A stretch of DNA of 64,000 nt from Streptococcus infantis (GCF_019929575.1 NZ_JAHZPU010000005.1:1-64000), one strand, 5' to 3'; positions 8,376 through 18,574 are shown, counted from the stretch's first letter. A program made the numbers and translations. The notes: generated by a model not told the origin, from the letters alone.

Positions 8376-8630
8376 TTAATAATTTCTCTCGCCAAACAAA
8401 CCTTCTGGTAAATCATGGAATCCCTTGCCTGCTTTGAAGTTTTCAAATTTACCTAGTAAGAACTGGTAGGCATCCAAGCGACTCTCGTAGCGAATCATGG
8501 CATCTTTAGCGCGCTCATCTTGATCTTCTTCATAGACCTTTTGACTTTCTTTAAGAGCCATATCGTTGATCATAATCTGGGTATTAACCCAGGCTTCAAA
8601 TTCCTTCATAAATTCTTGCTCGTAACTCAT
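8376..8630 (-). CDS. DUF1912 family protein
   Basis: An 84-residue soluble, charged and probably helical protein (MSYEQEFMKEFEAWVNTQI at the start, LPEGLFGERNY at the end). It belongs to a small streptococcal family of unknown function. It lies 9 bases after the DUF438 gene and probably shares its transcript, with the intergenic repeat downstream providing a stop. Confidence 0.75.
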   Translation of the reverse strand: MSYEQEFMKEFEAWVNTQIMINDMALKESQKVYEEDQDERAKDAMIRYESRLDAYQFLLGKFENFKAGKGFHDLPEGLFGERNY

Positions 8631-8639
8631 TTTTTCTCC

Positions 8640-9974
8640 TTATTCTAATCCACGGAAATAGTCCGTGTCAATCTCACGGTAGGCTTGGATGTCCTGAACA
8701 TATTCCAATACACCTTGAAACTCTCCTGCTTGATCGTGGACAGCTGCATAAGTGACATGGACAAACTTTCCACGTGATTCTGACTTGAACCACATCTCGT
8801 ACTTGTCCTTTTTCCCTTCACGAAGGCCTTGCATAATCGCTTTGACTTTCTCCAAATATTTTGGTGGATGGCATAGTTCGACATTTCGTCCAACTTGAGA
8901 CGGTGTCCGCTTGAAAATCATTTCATCCGCTGGAGTATTGTCATTATAATACTGGAAAATATCATCCTTATTAACAAAGGTAATCTCCATCGGCAAATGA
9001 TTAAGGATAAGATTCGCCTGTTCAACTGAGAGATAGCCATTGCCAAAAGCCTGCTGGCTATTGCGATCTAGCACCGTTTCCTTTTCCTTTGGTGTAAAGG
9101 TGATTGTAAACTGACCTTCTGGTGTATCGATCACTTGCTGAACTTGCCCATCTACAGTTTCTAGCTGAGTTGGTTCTTCTACACTTTTTTCCTCAACAAA
9201 AGGTTGACGTTCAGGAACCCATTTCTCAGACGGACGGATAATAGCATATCCATAGGCATCACTTTCCTCAGCAATCTGAATCCAGTCATCCTGGGTAAAG
9301 GATTCAAGCAGAATCATGAGAAGGATTGATTCTTCCTTAAAAATCATACTTTCAAACTCTGTCGCAAAAGTTTCAAAAGCTTCCTTTACGGTGGAAATTG
9401 GCACTTCTGGGAGCGACTTAGTTGCCACTAAGGCTGTTTGAAAGAGATCCCTAATCTGATCATCAACTCCCCACATGACTTTGGGAGGTGAATCATGTCC
9501 ATAACGTTCCATGATAGGAAAAAAGAGCTCTTCCTTACGCTGGTAGTGGATATCAAATTGACCAACAAGCCCCATCTGACGTACCAAGCCTTTGCGCATC
9601 TCAACCAGCATCTCCTCATCGTCCACAGATTCATAAGTCGAGAGCAATCTACGGACTCGAATCAAGGCAGCACGGAGAGCTAAATTTTCATCCTTAAAGA
9701 CACGCACAGGGTGACCAGGATGCTCGGTATCCTCAACTTCTACGCCCTTAACAGCATTTTTAAAGAGATTAGCATGCACATCACATAGCTCCATGACATC
9801 TTCAAAGGTTACGCCTGAGTCAGAGTTCATCAACTCGTGCTCCATGAGGGAAATCTCGATAGCAGATACACCAGTAAAGGTCGCATCAAAGCGTTCCTGA
9901 ACGGACTCTGGAGAGGCTCCATTATGCAATTCTAATAAAATATCCCGCAGGATATGAATACGTTCATCTGTCAT
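8640..9974 (-). CDS. DUF438 protein with hemerythrin-like and PAS domains
   Basis: A 444-residue cytoplasmic protein. The N-terminal DUF438 domain (about 1-75) precedes a hemerythrin-like HHE four-helix region (about 80-240, with HPGHPVRVFKDEN, FDIHYQRKEELFFPIMERYG and a later FKEES) and a PAS domain (about 310-440, NLILNHLPMEITFVNKDDIFQYYN). The architecture suggests iron- or redox/NO-linked sensing, but no output domain is present. It overlaps the DUF1858 gene by one base (TAATG), supporting a functional pair. Confidence 0.88.
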   Translation of the reverse strand: MTDERIHILRDILLELHNGASPESVQERFDATFTGVSAIEISLMEHELMNSDSGVTFEDVMELCDVHANLFKNAVKGVEVEDTEHPGHPVRVFKDENLALRAALIRVRRLLSTYESVDDEEMLVEMRKGLVRQMGLVGQFDIHYQRKEELFFPIMERYGHDSPPKVMWGVDDQIRDLFQTALVATKSLPEVPISTVKEAFETFATEFESMIFKEESILLMILLESFTQDDWIQIAEESDAYGYAIIRPSEKWVPERQPFVEEKSVEEPTQLETVDGQVQQVIDTPEGQFTITFTPKEKETVLDRNSQQAFGNGYLSVEQANLILNHLPMEITFVNKDDIFQYYNDNTPADEMIFKRTPSQVGRNVELCHPPKYLEKVKAIMQGLREGKKDKYEMWFKSESRGKFVHVTYAAVHDQAGEFQGVLEYVQDIQAYREIDTDYFRGLE

Positions 9975-10207
9975 TAGTCTAACCCGATCACTTCGTAACC
10001 ATTTGCTTCAAGCGTACGCACAATCTTATCCATAGGAGTCCCTTCAAGCTTGGAACCTTGTTTGAGCGAAACTTTTCGCCCTACAGTATTACGCATCAAG
10101 GGATTTGCAAGTGGTTTGAAACCAAGCTCAACCAAAATATCTAAAACTTCTGGATGTTTATCCACCACTTCCGCAACGGGAATAGATACGTCAATAATAT
10201 TATCCAT
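9974..10207 (-). CDS. DUF1858 domain protein
   Basis: A 77-residue protein with the DUF1858 pattern (VAEVVDKHPEVLDILVELGF, FKPLANPLMRNTVGR) that is common in ScdA-like iron-sulphur repair and hybrid-cluster proteins. The ATG at 10207 has GGAGG at good spacing; the frame extends four codons upstream without such support. It is coupled to the DUF438/hemerythrin gene, so the pair may rebuild in two chains a module fused in other bacteria (inference). Confidence 0.8.
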   Translation of the reverse strand: MDNIIDVSIPVAEVVDKHPEVLDILVELGFKPLANPLMRNTVGRKVSLKQGSKLEGTPMDKIVRTLEANGYEVIGLD

Positions 10208-10274
10208 CACAACCTCCATTCTGTTTTCACACTAGATTTTCTTTTTTTATTATACCACAAGGGCTAGGATAAAA

Positions 10275-10301
10275 AAACTAGCAGTACAAGCCTACTAGTT
10301 T
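10275..10301 (-). terminator. Terminator of the EcsC-family gene
   Basis: AAACTAG and CTAGTTT form a stem, followed on the minus strand by TTTT. Confidence 0.75.
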
Positions 10302-10308
10302 CTTCCCA

Positions 10309-11088
10309 TTACTCTACTTCGATGATTTCTGCTTCTTTTCGAATCGTTTCTACATCTCTTTGATACTGAGCTTCACTATAATTGACTAGTTTGGATAATT
10401 CTCTTTGCAAACTTTTACCCATAGGTTTCATAGTCGTATAGGTTAAACCACCTGAAACGACACCTCCTAGGATTGGGATAAATTTGCCCATTCCTTTTGC
10501 AAAGCCTCCCTTTGTCAGATTCACCCCAAAAATTTTCAAAACTTTTTCTAAAATGGGATACCACAAAGTCTTAGCCAAAGCCTTCTGGGGAACTGTCTTC
10601 ATGACATGTTTAGCAACTGATACTCCCCCAGCTCGAAGGAGGGCTCCAGCACTATTGACCCCAAGCATGACCCCGAGATAGAGCAAGAGCGTATTTTTGG
10701 CTTCTTCACTCAATTCATTTCGTGAAGCCCAAAGATCATCATAGCCATAAATATATCCCAATTCTTGCGCTAGTTTTAAGGAGAAAGCATAAAACTGAGC
10801 AACATCAGTTGGAATGGTGATTGCAAGGGCTAGACCACCAGGAATACCTGCAAGAACAGAAGTTCCACTCGCCAATAGAACATTATCCTTAATACAAGAA
10901 TCGGCAACTTTATCTAAAATATCCTGGGATAACAAGGCTGTTGGTCCCTCTTCTAGTAATCGAGGAATATCTTTTGGGTCTAATAGTTTGGAAAATTTAT
11001 CTACTAAAAATTTTGAACGATCAACTTTAACAACAGGGAGTTTCACGACTTTTTGCAATACTTGCATAGCTAAATCTTGTTTAGACAT
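10309..11088 (-). CDS. EcsC-family protein
   Basis: A 259-residue protein related to Bacillus EcsC. Hydrophobic glycine/alanine-rich stretches at about 70-95 (SGTSVLAGIPGGLALAITIP), 135-160 and 195-220 suggest membrane association. The function of the family is unknown. It is a single-gene unit with its own terminator and is unrelated in position to ecsAB at 25622-27426. Confidence 0.8.
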   Translation of the reverse strand: MSKQDLAMQVLQKVVKLPVVKVDRSKFLVDKFSKLLDPKDIPRLLEEGPTALLSQDILDKVADSCIKDNVLLASGTSVLAGIPGGLALAITIPTDVAQFYAFSLKLAQELGYIYGYDDLWASRNELSEEAKNTLLLYLGVMLGVNSAGALLRAGGVSVAKHVMKTVPQKALAKTLWYPILEKVLKIFGVNLTKGGFAKGMGKFIPILGGVVSGGLTYTTMKPMGKSLQRELSKLVNYSEAQYQRDVETIRKEAEIIEVE

Positions 11089-11220
11089 CTAGTTTCTTCT
11101 CTTTTTCTTTCAATTTGAACTATATCATATCATATTTGCTCCATAAAAGAAATTTTAAGAACTTATTTTTTCTTTCTGATTAGCCTTTAAGTCTAGAATA
11201 CCCTCCTTCTTCTAAACAAA

Positions 11221-11240
11221 AAAGAGGGTTACCCCTCTTT
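11221..11240 (-). terminator. Terminator of the rimP-nusA-infB-rbfA operon
   Basis: AAAGAGGG/CCCTCTTT stem with a 4-base loop directly after the rbfA stop, then a T-rich tail on the minus strand. Confidence 0.85.
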
Positions 11241-11241
11241 C

Positions 11242-11592
11242 TTATTTTTTATCCAGATTGCGTAACATTTCGTCAATCTTGTTTCCATACTCGATGGATT
11301 CGTCTTTGACGAAGGTCAAGTCTGGAATTTTATACAATTTCAAATTGTGACCAAGCTCACGTTTGATAGTTCCGGTTGCTTTTTCAAGGCCAATTTGGGC
11401 CTTTTGATTATCTGAAGCAAGATTACTCAAAATGGTGTAGTAAACCTTAGCTACAGACAAGTCACCTAGCATCTGAACATCTGTGATGGTCACTCCTTGG
11501 ACACGAGGATCACGGACTTTCTTTTGTAAAATCTCATTGACTTCACGCTTGATTTCCATGCCTACACGATCCGTACGGAAATGATTTCCCAT
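11242..11592 (-). CDS. rbfA: Ribosome-binding factor A
   Basis: Late 30S ribosome maturation factor acting on helix 1 of 16S rRNA and needed for cold growth. The 116-residue KH-like protein has the family pattern [22 protein letters not shown] and the [10 protein letters not shown] strand. It is the last gene of the nusA-infB operon, separated from infB by an unusually long hairpin-rich spacer. Confidence 0.95.
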   Translation of the reverse strand: MGNHFRTDRVGMEIKREVNEILQKKVRDPRVQGVTITDVQMLGDLSVAKVYYTILSNLASDNQKAQIGLEKATGTIKRELGHNLKLYKIPDLTFVKDESIEYGNKIDEMLRNLDKK

Positions 11593-11663
11593 GCTATTCC
11601 TTCCTCTCTATTGAATCAAAAGCTAGGCCAGCAGACCTAGCTATTTTAAACTCATTGATTTTC

Positions 11664-11807
11664 AATTCAAATTGAAACGAAGTTCAATTTGAATTCATCT
11701 GCTTCTTTCGCCGTGGTGAAAGTGATTGGGCTGATAATTCAGTTCAATCACTGGGGATTTTTGAGACTTTAGGCTCAAAAATAAGCAATGAAACCATCGG
11801 TTTGCTT
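11664..11807 (-). other. Hairpin-rich spacer between infB and rbfA
   Basis: The 250-bp spacer has four successive inverted repeats: a 13-bp perfect stem with a 6-base loop containing TTCG on the minus strand (11664-11695), AGTGATTG/CAATCACT (11721-11752), ATTTTTGAG/CTCAAAAAT (11757-11782), and GAAACC/GGTTT inside AAGC/GCTT (11783-11807). None has a strong T run in the transcript direction. It could be an mRNA processing or stability element, or a fossil mobile repeat. Confidence 0.65.
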
Positions 11808-11842
11808 GCGTCCCACATCACCTAAGAAAGGAGCAAAAATAA

Positions 11843-14596
11843 TTAGCGTTTAATTTCTTCCATGACATAGGCTTCAATCACATCATCCATCTTGATATCA
11901 TTGTAGCCATCAATCATGAGACCACCTTCACGGCCGTTTGTAACTTCTTTGACGTCATCTTTATAGTGTTTCAAGCTAGCTAGAGCACCATCGTAAATAA
12001 CAACACCATCACGAATAACACGGATTTTAGAGTCGCGGGTAACTTTACCACTAGTAACCATAAATCCACCGATTGTTCCCACTTTAGAGACTTTAAAGGT
12101 TTCACGGATAATCGCTTCACCAATAATTTTTTCTTTAAATTCTGGATCAAGCATACCCTTCATGGCTTCTTCCATCTCTTCGATCACCTTGTAGATGATG
12201 CTGTGGAGACGGATTTCTACATCGTCTGCTTCTGCTTGTTGACGAGCTTGCGGTGTAGGGCGCACATTGAAACCAACGATAAAGGCATTTGAAGCTTCGG
12301 CAAGAGTCACGTCAGATTCATTGATGGCACCGACAGCCGCATGGACGATGGTAACTTTCACACCCTCAACATCAATTTTTTGAAGTGAGGCAGAAAGTGC
12401 TTCAACTGAACCTTGTACGTCTGCCTTGATAATGACGTTAACAGACTTGAGTTCACCAGCTTTAAGGGTATCAAAGAGGTTTTCAAGGCTGACACGTTGT
12501 GTAGCTTGACGTTGCTTCATAAGAGCACGCTTAGCACGTTCTTCACCAGCTGCACGAGCAGATTTTTCATCTTCGTAAACAGCAAAGTGGTCACCTGCCA
12601 TTGGCGCTTCGTTCAAACCAGTGATAGATACTGGTGTTGATGGTCCTGCAACCTTAACACGACGTCCAAGGTCGTTGGTCATGGCACGGACACGTCCGAA
12701 AGTATTTCCTACAACGATTGGATCTTGAACGTTCAAAGTACCTTGTTGAACAAGGAGGGTTGCAACCGCACCTTTACCTTTATCCAAACGGGCTTCGATA
12801 ACAGTACCGATAGCACGAACTGTTGGGTCTGCTTTGAGTTCTTGAATTTCAGCCACAAGAAGGACAGTTTCCAAGAGTTCATCGATATTTTGGTTGAATT
12901 TAGCTGAGATTTCTACAAACTCAGAATCTCCACCCCAAGCTGTTGACATGACACCGTGTTCAGCCAATTCACCGATCACACGTTCTGGGTTGGCACCTGG
13001 TTTATCAATCTTGTTGATGGCAACGATGATTGGAACGTTAGCTGCTTTTGAATGGTTGATGGCTTCGATCGTCTGAGGCATAACCCCGTCATCTGCCGCT
13101 ACGACCAAGATAGTAATATCGGTAACAGAGGCACCACGCGCACGCATTGAGGTAAAGGCCGCGTGTCCTGGTGTATCAAGGAAGGTAATCTTCTTGCCAT
13201 TTTCCACGATTTGGTAGGCACCGATATGCTGAGTGATACCACCAGCTTCACCTGTTGCAACACGAGAATTACGAAGGGTATCCAAGAGGGTTGTCTTACC
13301 ATGGTCAACGTGTCCCATGATAGTAACAACTGGTGGACGCTCTACCAATTCATCTTCATTGAGATAACCATCTTCAGCGAAGAAACGTTCGATATCAGCA
13401 TTGTCCACTTCAACCTTTTGTTTAGCATCAATACCGTAATCAACCATGAGGAGTTCGATTGTTTCACCGTCTAAGGACTGGTTTTGTGTCGCCATCACAC
13501 CCATCATGAAGAGTTTCTTAACAATCTCAGCTGGTTCGCGCTTAATACGTTTTGCGATTTCCGCAACGGTCATACCATCTGTATATTCAAATTCTGTTGG
13601 CAATTCATGGAACTTACGCTCTGTAACAGGTTTTGGTACCTGGTTACGGTTGTTTTTGTTATTGCCTTTTTTATTCTTTTTGTTATTGTTCCAGTTACTA
13701 TTTCTTTGATTTCTCACTTGATTTTGACTACTTCGATTCTTTTGTTGTTTTCTAGGACCATCTTCTTCGTGATCGAAATCATCACGTTCTTTGTCTGGTC
13801 GAGCTTGTTTCTTACGACGTGTATCCACTACAGATTCTTTAGCTGCAGGAGCTACTTCAACCACTGGTTGAACTGACTGTACCTGTTCAGCCAACTTAGC
13901 GGCTTCTTCAAAGATTTCCTCAGGCTCCTTGCGTTTATTTGCTTGGGCCAAGGCTTCTTTGGCAGCTTGAGACTGCTTGAAGCGTTCCTCACTTGAACGA
14001 GCATATTCTGCATTTTGCTCTGCCTTTAGAGCAGCTGCACGGGCTTTAAAGTCAATACGTGGGCCTGCTTGATTTGGACGTTTGTCCTCTTGTTGACGGC
14101 GATCATTTCCACGATTTTGCTGACCTTGTTGTTTTTTACCTTGATCATTGAATCGGCGGTTGTCGCGATTCCCTTGACCTTGTTTACCACCATTACGGTT
14201 ATCTTTTTTTTGACGATTTCCATTTTGCTGGTGGTCACGGTTATTGCCCTTATTTTGCTTGCGTCGTTCAGCCTGTTCTTTTGCACGTGCTTCACGCTCA
14301 GCCTTAAAGTTTCGACTCTGTGGTTTTGCTGGTGCCACTTTTTCTTCTTTAGGGGCAACAGGTGCTACTGTTTTTGCCTCTTCCTTAGTGACAACTGGCT
14401 TTGGGGCCACGGGTTTCGATTCTACCTTTGGAGCAGGATCAGGTTTAAAACTTGCTACAATTTTTGAAGCAGCTGCTTCCTCCACACTTGATGAGTGGCT
14501 TTTTACATCCAAGCCCAACTCTTTTGCACGCGCTACAACTTCCTTACTTTCTTTTCCAAGTTCTTTCGCGATTTCGTACAATCTTTTCTTAGACAA
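11843..14596 (-). CDS. infB: Translation initiation factor IF-2
   Basis: GTPase that places initiator tRNA on the 30S subunit and promotes subunit joining. The 917-residue chain has an N-terminal IF2 helix domain ([20 protein letters not shown]), a long low-complexity basic and Q/N-rich linker (about 70-330), a second IF2_N domain, the G domain (GHVDHGKT near residue 425, DTPGH, NKID), then domains II-IV. The linker is the variable part of the family. It follows ylxQ by 16 bases. Confidence 0.97.
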   Translation of the reverse strand: MSKKRLYEIAKELGKESKEVVARAKELGLDVKSHSSSVEEAAASKIVASFKPDPAPKVESKPVAPKPVVTKEEAKTVAPVAPKEEKVAPAKPQSRNFKAEREARAKEQAERRKQNKGNNRDHQQNGNRQKKDNRNGGKQGQGNRDNRRFNDQGKKQQGQQNRGNDRRQQEDKRPNQAGPRIDFKARAAALKAEQNAEYARSSEERFKQSQAAKEALAQANKRKEPEEIFEEAAKLAEQVQSVQPVVEVAPAAKESVVDTRRKKQARPDKERDDFDHEEDGPRKQQKNRSSQNQVRNQRNSNWNNNKKNKKGNNKNNRNQVPKPVTERKFHELPTEFEYTDGMTVAEIAKRIKREPAEIVKKLFMMGVMATQNQSLDGETIELLMVDYGIDAKQKVEVDNADIERFFAEDGYLNEDELVERPPVVTIMGHVDHGKTTLLDTLRNSRVATGEAGGITQHIGAYQIVENGKKITFLDTPGHAAFTSMRARGASVTDITILVVAADDGVMPQTIEAINHSKAANVPIIVAINKIDKPGANPERVIGELAEHGVMSTAWGGDSEFVEISAKFNQNIDELLETVLLVAEIQELKADPTVRAIGTVIEARLDKGKGAVATLLVQQGTLNVQDPIVVGNTFGRVRAMTNDLGRRVKVAGPSTPVSITGLNEAPMAGDHFAVYEDEKSARAAGEERAKRALMKQRQATQRVSLENLFDTLKAGELKSVNVIIKADVQGSVEALSASLQKIDVEGVKVTIVHAAVGAINESDVTLAEASNAFIVGFNVRPTPQARQQAEADDVEIRLHSIIYKVIEEMEEAMKGMLDPEFKEKIIGEAIIRETFKVSKVGTIGGFMVTSGKVTRDSKIRVIRDGVVIYDGALASLKHYKDDVKEVTNGREGGLMIDGYNDIKMDDVIEAYVMEEIKR

Positions 14597-14612
14597 ATCA
14601 TGTCCTCCTCTT

Positions 14613-14912
14613 CTATTCCATAAGAGACCTCATTTTCTTTGTAAATCCAGCATCTGTTACAGCTAAAATCTTTCTTGATTTTCCAACTGCTATGCTTAAT
14701 TCCAGTGTTGAAAACACGGTTACAACTTCTACTTGATAATAGTGACTTTTATCTTGAATCTTCTTGGTCAGGTTGGGAGCAGCATCATGCGCTAGAAATA
14801 CCAGCTTAGCTTTCTGTTCCTGAATGGCTTTGACAACCATTTCTTCACCCGAGATAATTTTCCCTGCTCGTTGAGCAAGTCCCAAAAGATTACTTACTTT
14901 TTGCTTATTCAA
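14613..14912 (-). CDS. ylxQ: YlxQ, L7Ae/L30e-family RNA-binding protein
   Basis: A 99-residue L7Ae-fold protein ([34 protein letters not shown]) found in nusA-infB operons of Firmicutes. It is expected to bind kink-turn-type RNA. Its start overlaps the end of ylxR by 8 bases, so translation is coupled. Confidence 0.9.
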   Translation of the reverse strand: MNKQKVSNLLGLAQRAGKIISGEEMVVKAIQEQKAKLVFLAHDAAPNLTKKIQDKSHYYQVEVVTVFSTLELSIAVGKSRKILAVTDAGFTKKMRSLME

Positions 14913-15198
14913 GTCCTAACTCTCTTCTTTTTACTTTGTGATCAACATAGGCGATCAACTCGTCATAAAAGCTTTCTTCAACTTCCATGTTAAAGCTACG
15001 GTTAAAGACTTTTTTCTTTTTAGCCTCTAGGGCTTCTGCATTGTCTAGCTTGATATAAGCGCCACGGCCATTAGCCTTGCCTGTCGGGTCGATAAAGACC
15101 TCCCCTTCTTTGTTCTTGACAATACGGAGTAAATCTCGCTTATCAATTACTTCGTTGGAAACAACAGACTTGCGCAAAGGGATTTTTCTTGTTTTCAT
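14905..15198 (-). CDS. ylxR: YlxR (DUF448) RNA-binding protein
   Basis: A 97-residue protein with the DUF448 core (KRDLLRIVKNKEGEVFIDP, GRGAYI). YlxR homologues bind nucleic acid, have been linked to RNase P and to gene expression control, and always sit between nusA and infB. The usual CxxC-like start is replaced by SVVS here. It starts 21 bases after nusA. Confidence 0.9.
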   Translation of the reverse strand: MKTRKIPLRKSVVSNEVIDKRDLLRIVKNKEGEVFIDPTGKANGRGAYIKLDNAEALEAKKKKVFNRSFNMEVEESFYDELIAYVDHKVKRRELGLE

Positions 15199-15219
15199 CT
15201 TTCCCTCCTCTTGCGGCTT

Positions 15220-16356
15220 TTATTCTTCTGTCAATTCGTCTGTGTCAGCAAAATCAACCTGACCTGCTTCTTCCATAGCTTCAAATTCACTTGCAGACTT
15301 GATATCGATACGGTATCCAGTCAAGTGAGCTGCCAAGCGAACGTTCTGTCCACGACGACCGATTGCAAGAGAAAGTTTATTATCTGGTACAACAACCAAG
15401 GCACGCTTGCTGTCGTTTTCATCAAAGATAACTTGGTCAACTTCTGCAGGAGCAATGGCATTGTAGATAAACTCAGCTGGATCCGCCACCCATTCGATAA
15501 CGTCGATGTTTTCTTCTACAGGTACCATGCGGTCGCTCTTAGCATCGTAGCGAGCTGGGTGGAATTTGCTAGTGATTTTCTTGATGTTTGCACCACCGCG
15601 TCCTACAATTGTTCCGATAGCATCAACGTTAGGATTGTGACTACGAACTGCAACCTTGGTACGGTCACCCGCTTCACGAGCTACGCTCATTATTTCAACG
15701 GTTCCATCGTATACTTCTGGAATTTCTTGTTCCATCAAACGTTTGATCATTTCTGGATGACTACGGCTAACAAAGACGTTAACTCCACGAGGGTTGTCTT
15801 CAACTTTGTAAACATAGACTTCGATACGATCATGAGAAGCAAAAACTTCTCCAGGAATTTGGTCTTGTTTTGACAATTGGGCTTCGATGCTACCAAGGTT
15901 GACATAGATGAAACGGTTGTCAAAGCGTTCTACTGTACCTGACATGATTTCTTGTTCATGTTCTTTGTATGTATTGTAGGTAATGGCACGTGTTTGCTTG
16001 CGCATTTTTTCCATAATGGTTTGTTTCGCAGACTGAGCCGCTACACGACCAAACTCTCCTGGTGCTTCTTCAAATTTGATTTTGTCACCAAGCTCATAGG
16101 CTGAATTAATGGCAAGAGCATCTTTCAAACTGATTTCCAAACGGCTATCAAATACTTCATCAACAACTTCGCGGACAGTATAGACTGTAAAGTCACCTGT
16201 TTTTTCGTTGAAGTCAATAGCTACGCTGTCTGATTGACCATAGCGTCTACGATAAGCAGAACGAAGTGATTCTACTACTGCGTCGATGATATCTTCTTTC
16301 TTGATTCCCTTGTCTTCTTCCAAAATGCGGAAGGCCTCTAGCATTTCTTTACTCAT
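15220..16356 (-). CDS. nusA: Transcription termination/antitermination factor NusA
   Basis: Binds RNA polymerase and modulates pausing, termination and antitermination. The 378-residue protein has an N-terminal polymerase-binding domain (1-125), S1 domain (about 135-200, EIMSGTVERFDNRFIYVNLG) and two KH domains (IGTIVGRGGANIKKI; LSLAIGRRGQNVRLAAHLTG). It lacks the C-terminal acidic repeats of proteobacterial NusA, as is normal in Firmicutes. It follows rimP by about 40 bases. Confidence 0.96.
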   Translation of the reverse strand: MSKEMLEAFRILEEDKGIKKEDIIDAVVESLRSAYRRRYGQSDSVAIDFNEKTGDFTVYTVREVVDEVFDSRLEISLKDALAINSAYELGDKIKFEEAPGEFGRVAAQSAKQTIMEKMRKQTRAITYNTYKEHEQEIMSGTVERFDNRFIYVNLGSIEAQLSKQDQIPGEVFASHDRIEVYVYKVEDNPRGVNVFVSRSHPEMIKRLMEQEIPEVYDGTVEIMSVAREAGDRTKVAVRSHNPNVDAIGTIVGRGGANIKKITSKFHPARYDAKSDRMVPVEENIDVIEWVADPAEFIYNAIAPAEVDQVIFDENDSKRALVVVPDNKLSLAIGRRGQNVRLAAHLTGYRIDIKSASEFEAMEEAGQVDFADTDELTEE

Positions 16357-16398
16357 GTTCTTTTTACTTTTGAATTTTCAAAAGCTATCCTTTCTTTT

Positions 16399-16887
16399 CT
16401 ATAGTTTTACTGCCAAACGTGCTTTTGATACCAAACTGTATGGAATTTGGACTGTTTTCTTACGTGTCTTGTCCATATATTCCACAGTCAGCTCATCGTC
16501 TTCAAAGGCCAACAAGGTTCCCTCAAAGATTTTTTGCTTGTCGATGGCCTTATAAAGACCAACGTGAATGTATTTCCCAACTGCTCCATCTATAGCTTCC
16601 TTGGTTTTCAAAGGACGCTCCAAGCCAGGGCTAGTCACTTCTAGGAAGTACTGTTCTGGGAATGGATCTGGTTGAATCTGATCCAACAGAGGACTAATCA
16701 CTTCTGTCAAATCTGCCGTATCGTTCAAAGTAATACCGCCTGGTTTATCAACAAAGATACTTAGAACATAATCTCCTACAACCTTTTCATATTCGACATC
16801 CACCAATTCAAATGGAGCTTGAATTGCCGGTTCAATAAGTTCTGTTACTAATTCAACAATTGTTGCGATAGGACAACACCTCCTCAT
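16399..16887 (-). CDS. rimP: Ribosome maturation factor RimP
   Basis: Needed for assembly of the 30S subunit. The body is canonical: [48 protein letters not shown]. The start is unclear. ATG 16887 has no ribosome site in front; the only good AGGAGG (16884-16879) lies inside that frame. The site where related streptococci start (M-D-A-I-A-T as I recall) reads C-C-P-I-A-T here. An ATC codon (16869) sits 9 bases after AGGAGG, so a rare start or a base change is possible. First gene of the operon. Confidence 0.85.
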   Translation of the reverse strand: MRRCCPIATIVELVTELIEPAIQAPFELVDVEYEKVVGDYVLSIFVDKPGGITLNDTADLTEVISPLLDQIQPDPFPEQYFLEVTSPGLERPLKTKEAIDGAVGKYIHVGLYKAIDKQKIFEGTLLAFEDDELTVEYMDKTRKKTVQIPYSLVSKARLAVKL

Positions 16888-16895
16888 GAGCAAGA

Positions 16896-16968
16896 GGCGA
16901 AGATATTTCTCCGCCTCACTTTCTCATATTCTTACTATAAGTATAGCACATTTAAGGACCTGTGTAAA
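16896..16968 (-). promoter_or_regulatory. Promoter and leader hairpin of the rimP-nusA-infB operon
   Basis: TTTACA (16968-16963), 17-base spacer, TATACT (16945-16940). In the leader, GAGGCGGAGA pairs with TCTTCGCCTC (about 16919-16896) with one mismatch, just before the AGGAGG. No T run follows, so it is not a plain terminator; a translational role is possible. Confidence 0.8.
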
Positions 16969-17005
16969 GCATAAGCACTTAAACTACTTGATTTTAAGCT
17001 ATTTC

Positions 17006-17641
17006 TTAAAATTCTGCCTCGACTCGATAGATAACCTGACCTTTGCTAGAGAATTTTTGCTCGTATTCAGTCATAACATTACCTTCAAAGTCGCTAGCAT
17101 GCAAGTCCAACCATACTCCATTGAGCTTCATTCCATATTGTGAAAAACTTACTAGACTATATTCGAAGAGCCCTCGATTATCCGTTTTAAAATGAATTTC
17201 ACCATGTTCTGGCAAGATTCGTTTAAAGGTATCTAGGAAACTCTTATATGTCAGACGACGCTTTTCATGGCGCTTTTTGGGCCAAGGATCCGAAAAATTC
17301 AAATAGAGGCGGTCAATCTCACCATCTTCAAAATAATTGGTCAAATCTGAGCCATCTACCCACAACAACTTGATATTGGGTACAGCAACTTCCAAGACTT
17401 TATCCAAGGCATAACTCAAAACAGACTTTTGAATATCAATCCCGATATAGTTGATATTAGGGTTTTGCTTGGCCATACCTGTCACAAAAGCACCCTTACC
17501 ACTACCAACCTCAACATGGATAGGATTGTCATTTCCAAATAAATCTCGCCATTTCCCTTTGGCTTCTAAAGGATTTAAGACAACATACTGAGGATTAGCC
17601 TCTAGTAATTCTGTTGCCCCTTTACGATTTCTAACTCTCAT
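17006..17641 (-). CDS. trmB: tRNA (guanine-N7-)-methyltransferase
   Basis: Methylates G46 in the variable loop of tRNAs using S-adenosylmethionine. The 211-residue protein has the SAM motif [16 protein letters not shown], and the TrmB signature [17 protein letters not shown]. Its start overlaps the ccrZ stop by four bases. The pairing with ccrZ is conserved in streptococci. Confidence 0.95.
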   Translation of the reverse strand: MRVRNRKGATELLEANPQYVVLNPLEAKGKWRDLFGNDNPIHVEVGSGKGAFVTGMAKQNPNINYIGIDIQKSVLSYALDKVLEVAVPNIKLLWVDGSDLTNYFEDGEIDRLYLNFSDPWPKKRHEKRRLTYKSFLDTFKRILPEHGEIHFKTDNRGLFEYSLVSFSQYGMKLNGVWLDLHASDFEGNVMTEYEQKFSSKGQVIYRVEAEF

Positions 17642-18432
17642 CTCTTCTTTCCATACTTGTCACGGAAGATACGCAAGGCATAAATCTCCCGATTGACATT
17701 TTCTAGATCTTCATTTGTATAATATTTGGCAATCTGGCTCAAGAAGGATAACTGAGCATACCAAAATAGTTTGTTGATGACTGTTTGGTTGTATTTGTAA
17801 CCGTAATAAGTCAACCACTCTTTCCACTGATAGTCTGGAATATAGTGACATAGCATATGCGCTACATCAAACATGCGATCCGTTAAACGAACGGAATCCC
17901 AATCCACTAAATAAACAAGACCGCTCTCTGTCTCAATCCAATTACTATGTCGTACATCTCCATGAACGATCGTTGCATAATCTTCCCTAAAGTTTGGCAA
18001 ACTTCCTCGCAAATCCTCTACTACCATTCTTAGATATTGATTGTTCTTCAAGGATTCTGGAGCATCTTTTAACCAAGCCTGAAGCAAGTCAAAAGGTGTT
18101 TCTAAAGAATAGCCCAAACGAGTCAATTGCGTCATCAAAGGACGCGAACGATGCAAGCGGCTCAAAATATTGATAATCTGCTTGCGATTCATATCATAAG
18201 GGGTCAAAATTTTACCATTCAACCATTCTTGGGCACACATATCACGCCCATCCGATAAACGGCGAGTCCATAATAATTGAGGAGCGATTTGTTCCTTGGC
18301 TAAACCAGGTAGGATTGGAGAGGTGTTCATTTTAATAAAGACGCGCTTCCCATCAGGGTAGCTTCCCATATAAGCTTTTCCGCTTTTCCCAGGTATAGGG
18401 GTCAGCGTTAGCTCAATATCACCCAAGTCCAT
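17638..18432 (-). CDS. ccrZ: CcrZ, cell-cycle regulator with a choline/aminoglycoside kinase fold
   Basis: A 264-residue homologue of pneumococcal CcrZ, which binds FtsZ at midcell and links division to DnaA-dependent replication. The kinase fold is visible in KRVFIKMN near the start, the catalytic loop [10 protein letters not shown] (about residue 160) and the metal-binding YLVDWDSV. Family length and the trmB neighbour agree. The gene has its own promoter, and a terminator upstream separates it from the blp region. Confidence 0.9.
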   Translation of the reverse strand: MDLGDIELTLTPIPGKSGKAYMGSYPDGKRVFIKMNTSPILPGLAKEQIAPQLLWTRRLSDGRDMCAQEWLNGKILTPYDMNRKQIINILSRLHRSRPLMTQLTRLGYSLETPFDLLQAWLKDAPESLKNNQYLRMVVEDLRGSLPNFREDYATIVHGDVRHSNWIETESGLVYLVDWDSVRLTDRMFDVAHMLCHYIPDYQWKEWLTYYGYKYNQTVINKLFWYAQLSFLSQIAKYYTNEDLENVNREIYALRIFRDKYGKKR

Positions 18433-18461
18433 TTCTTTCCTCCGTATAAAGTTTCCTTACT

Positions 18462-18490
18462 ATTCTACTAGTTTTTAGCTTATTCGTCAA
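18462..18490 (-). promoter_or_regulatory. Promoter of ccrZ-trmB
   Basis: TTGACG (18490-18485), 17-base spacer, TAGAAT (18467-18462) on the minus strand, 29 bases before the ccrZ start. Confidence 0.75.
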
Positions 18491-18544
18491 CCAGTCCCGA
18501 CCTGATTCTCAAATAAAAGCCCTTTATCCAATCTTGTTAAAAGA

Positions 18545-18574
18545 AAAAGGCAAGCAGAGAGATCTGCCTAGCCT
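18545..18574 (-). terminator. Terminator ending the blp immunity region
   Basis: AAGGC..GGCAG pairs with CTGC..GCCTT around a 6-base loop, followed on the minus strand by TTTTCTTTT. It lies downstream of the CPBP protease gene and before ccrZ. Confidence 0.8.

Noticed and set aside
16886-17143. 85-codon plus-strand ORF opposite the rimP leader and trmB end
   Set aside because: Shadow frame over a clear promoter and the trmB C-terminus.
18483-18490. GACGAATA before ccrZ, one base from the ComX box
   Set aside because: It coincides with the -35 of a good sigma-A promoter (TTGACG-N17-TAGAAT) and lacks the T-rich context, so it is probably chance.
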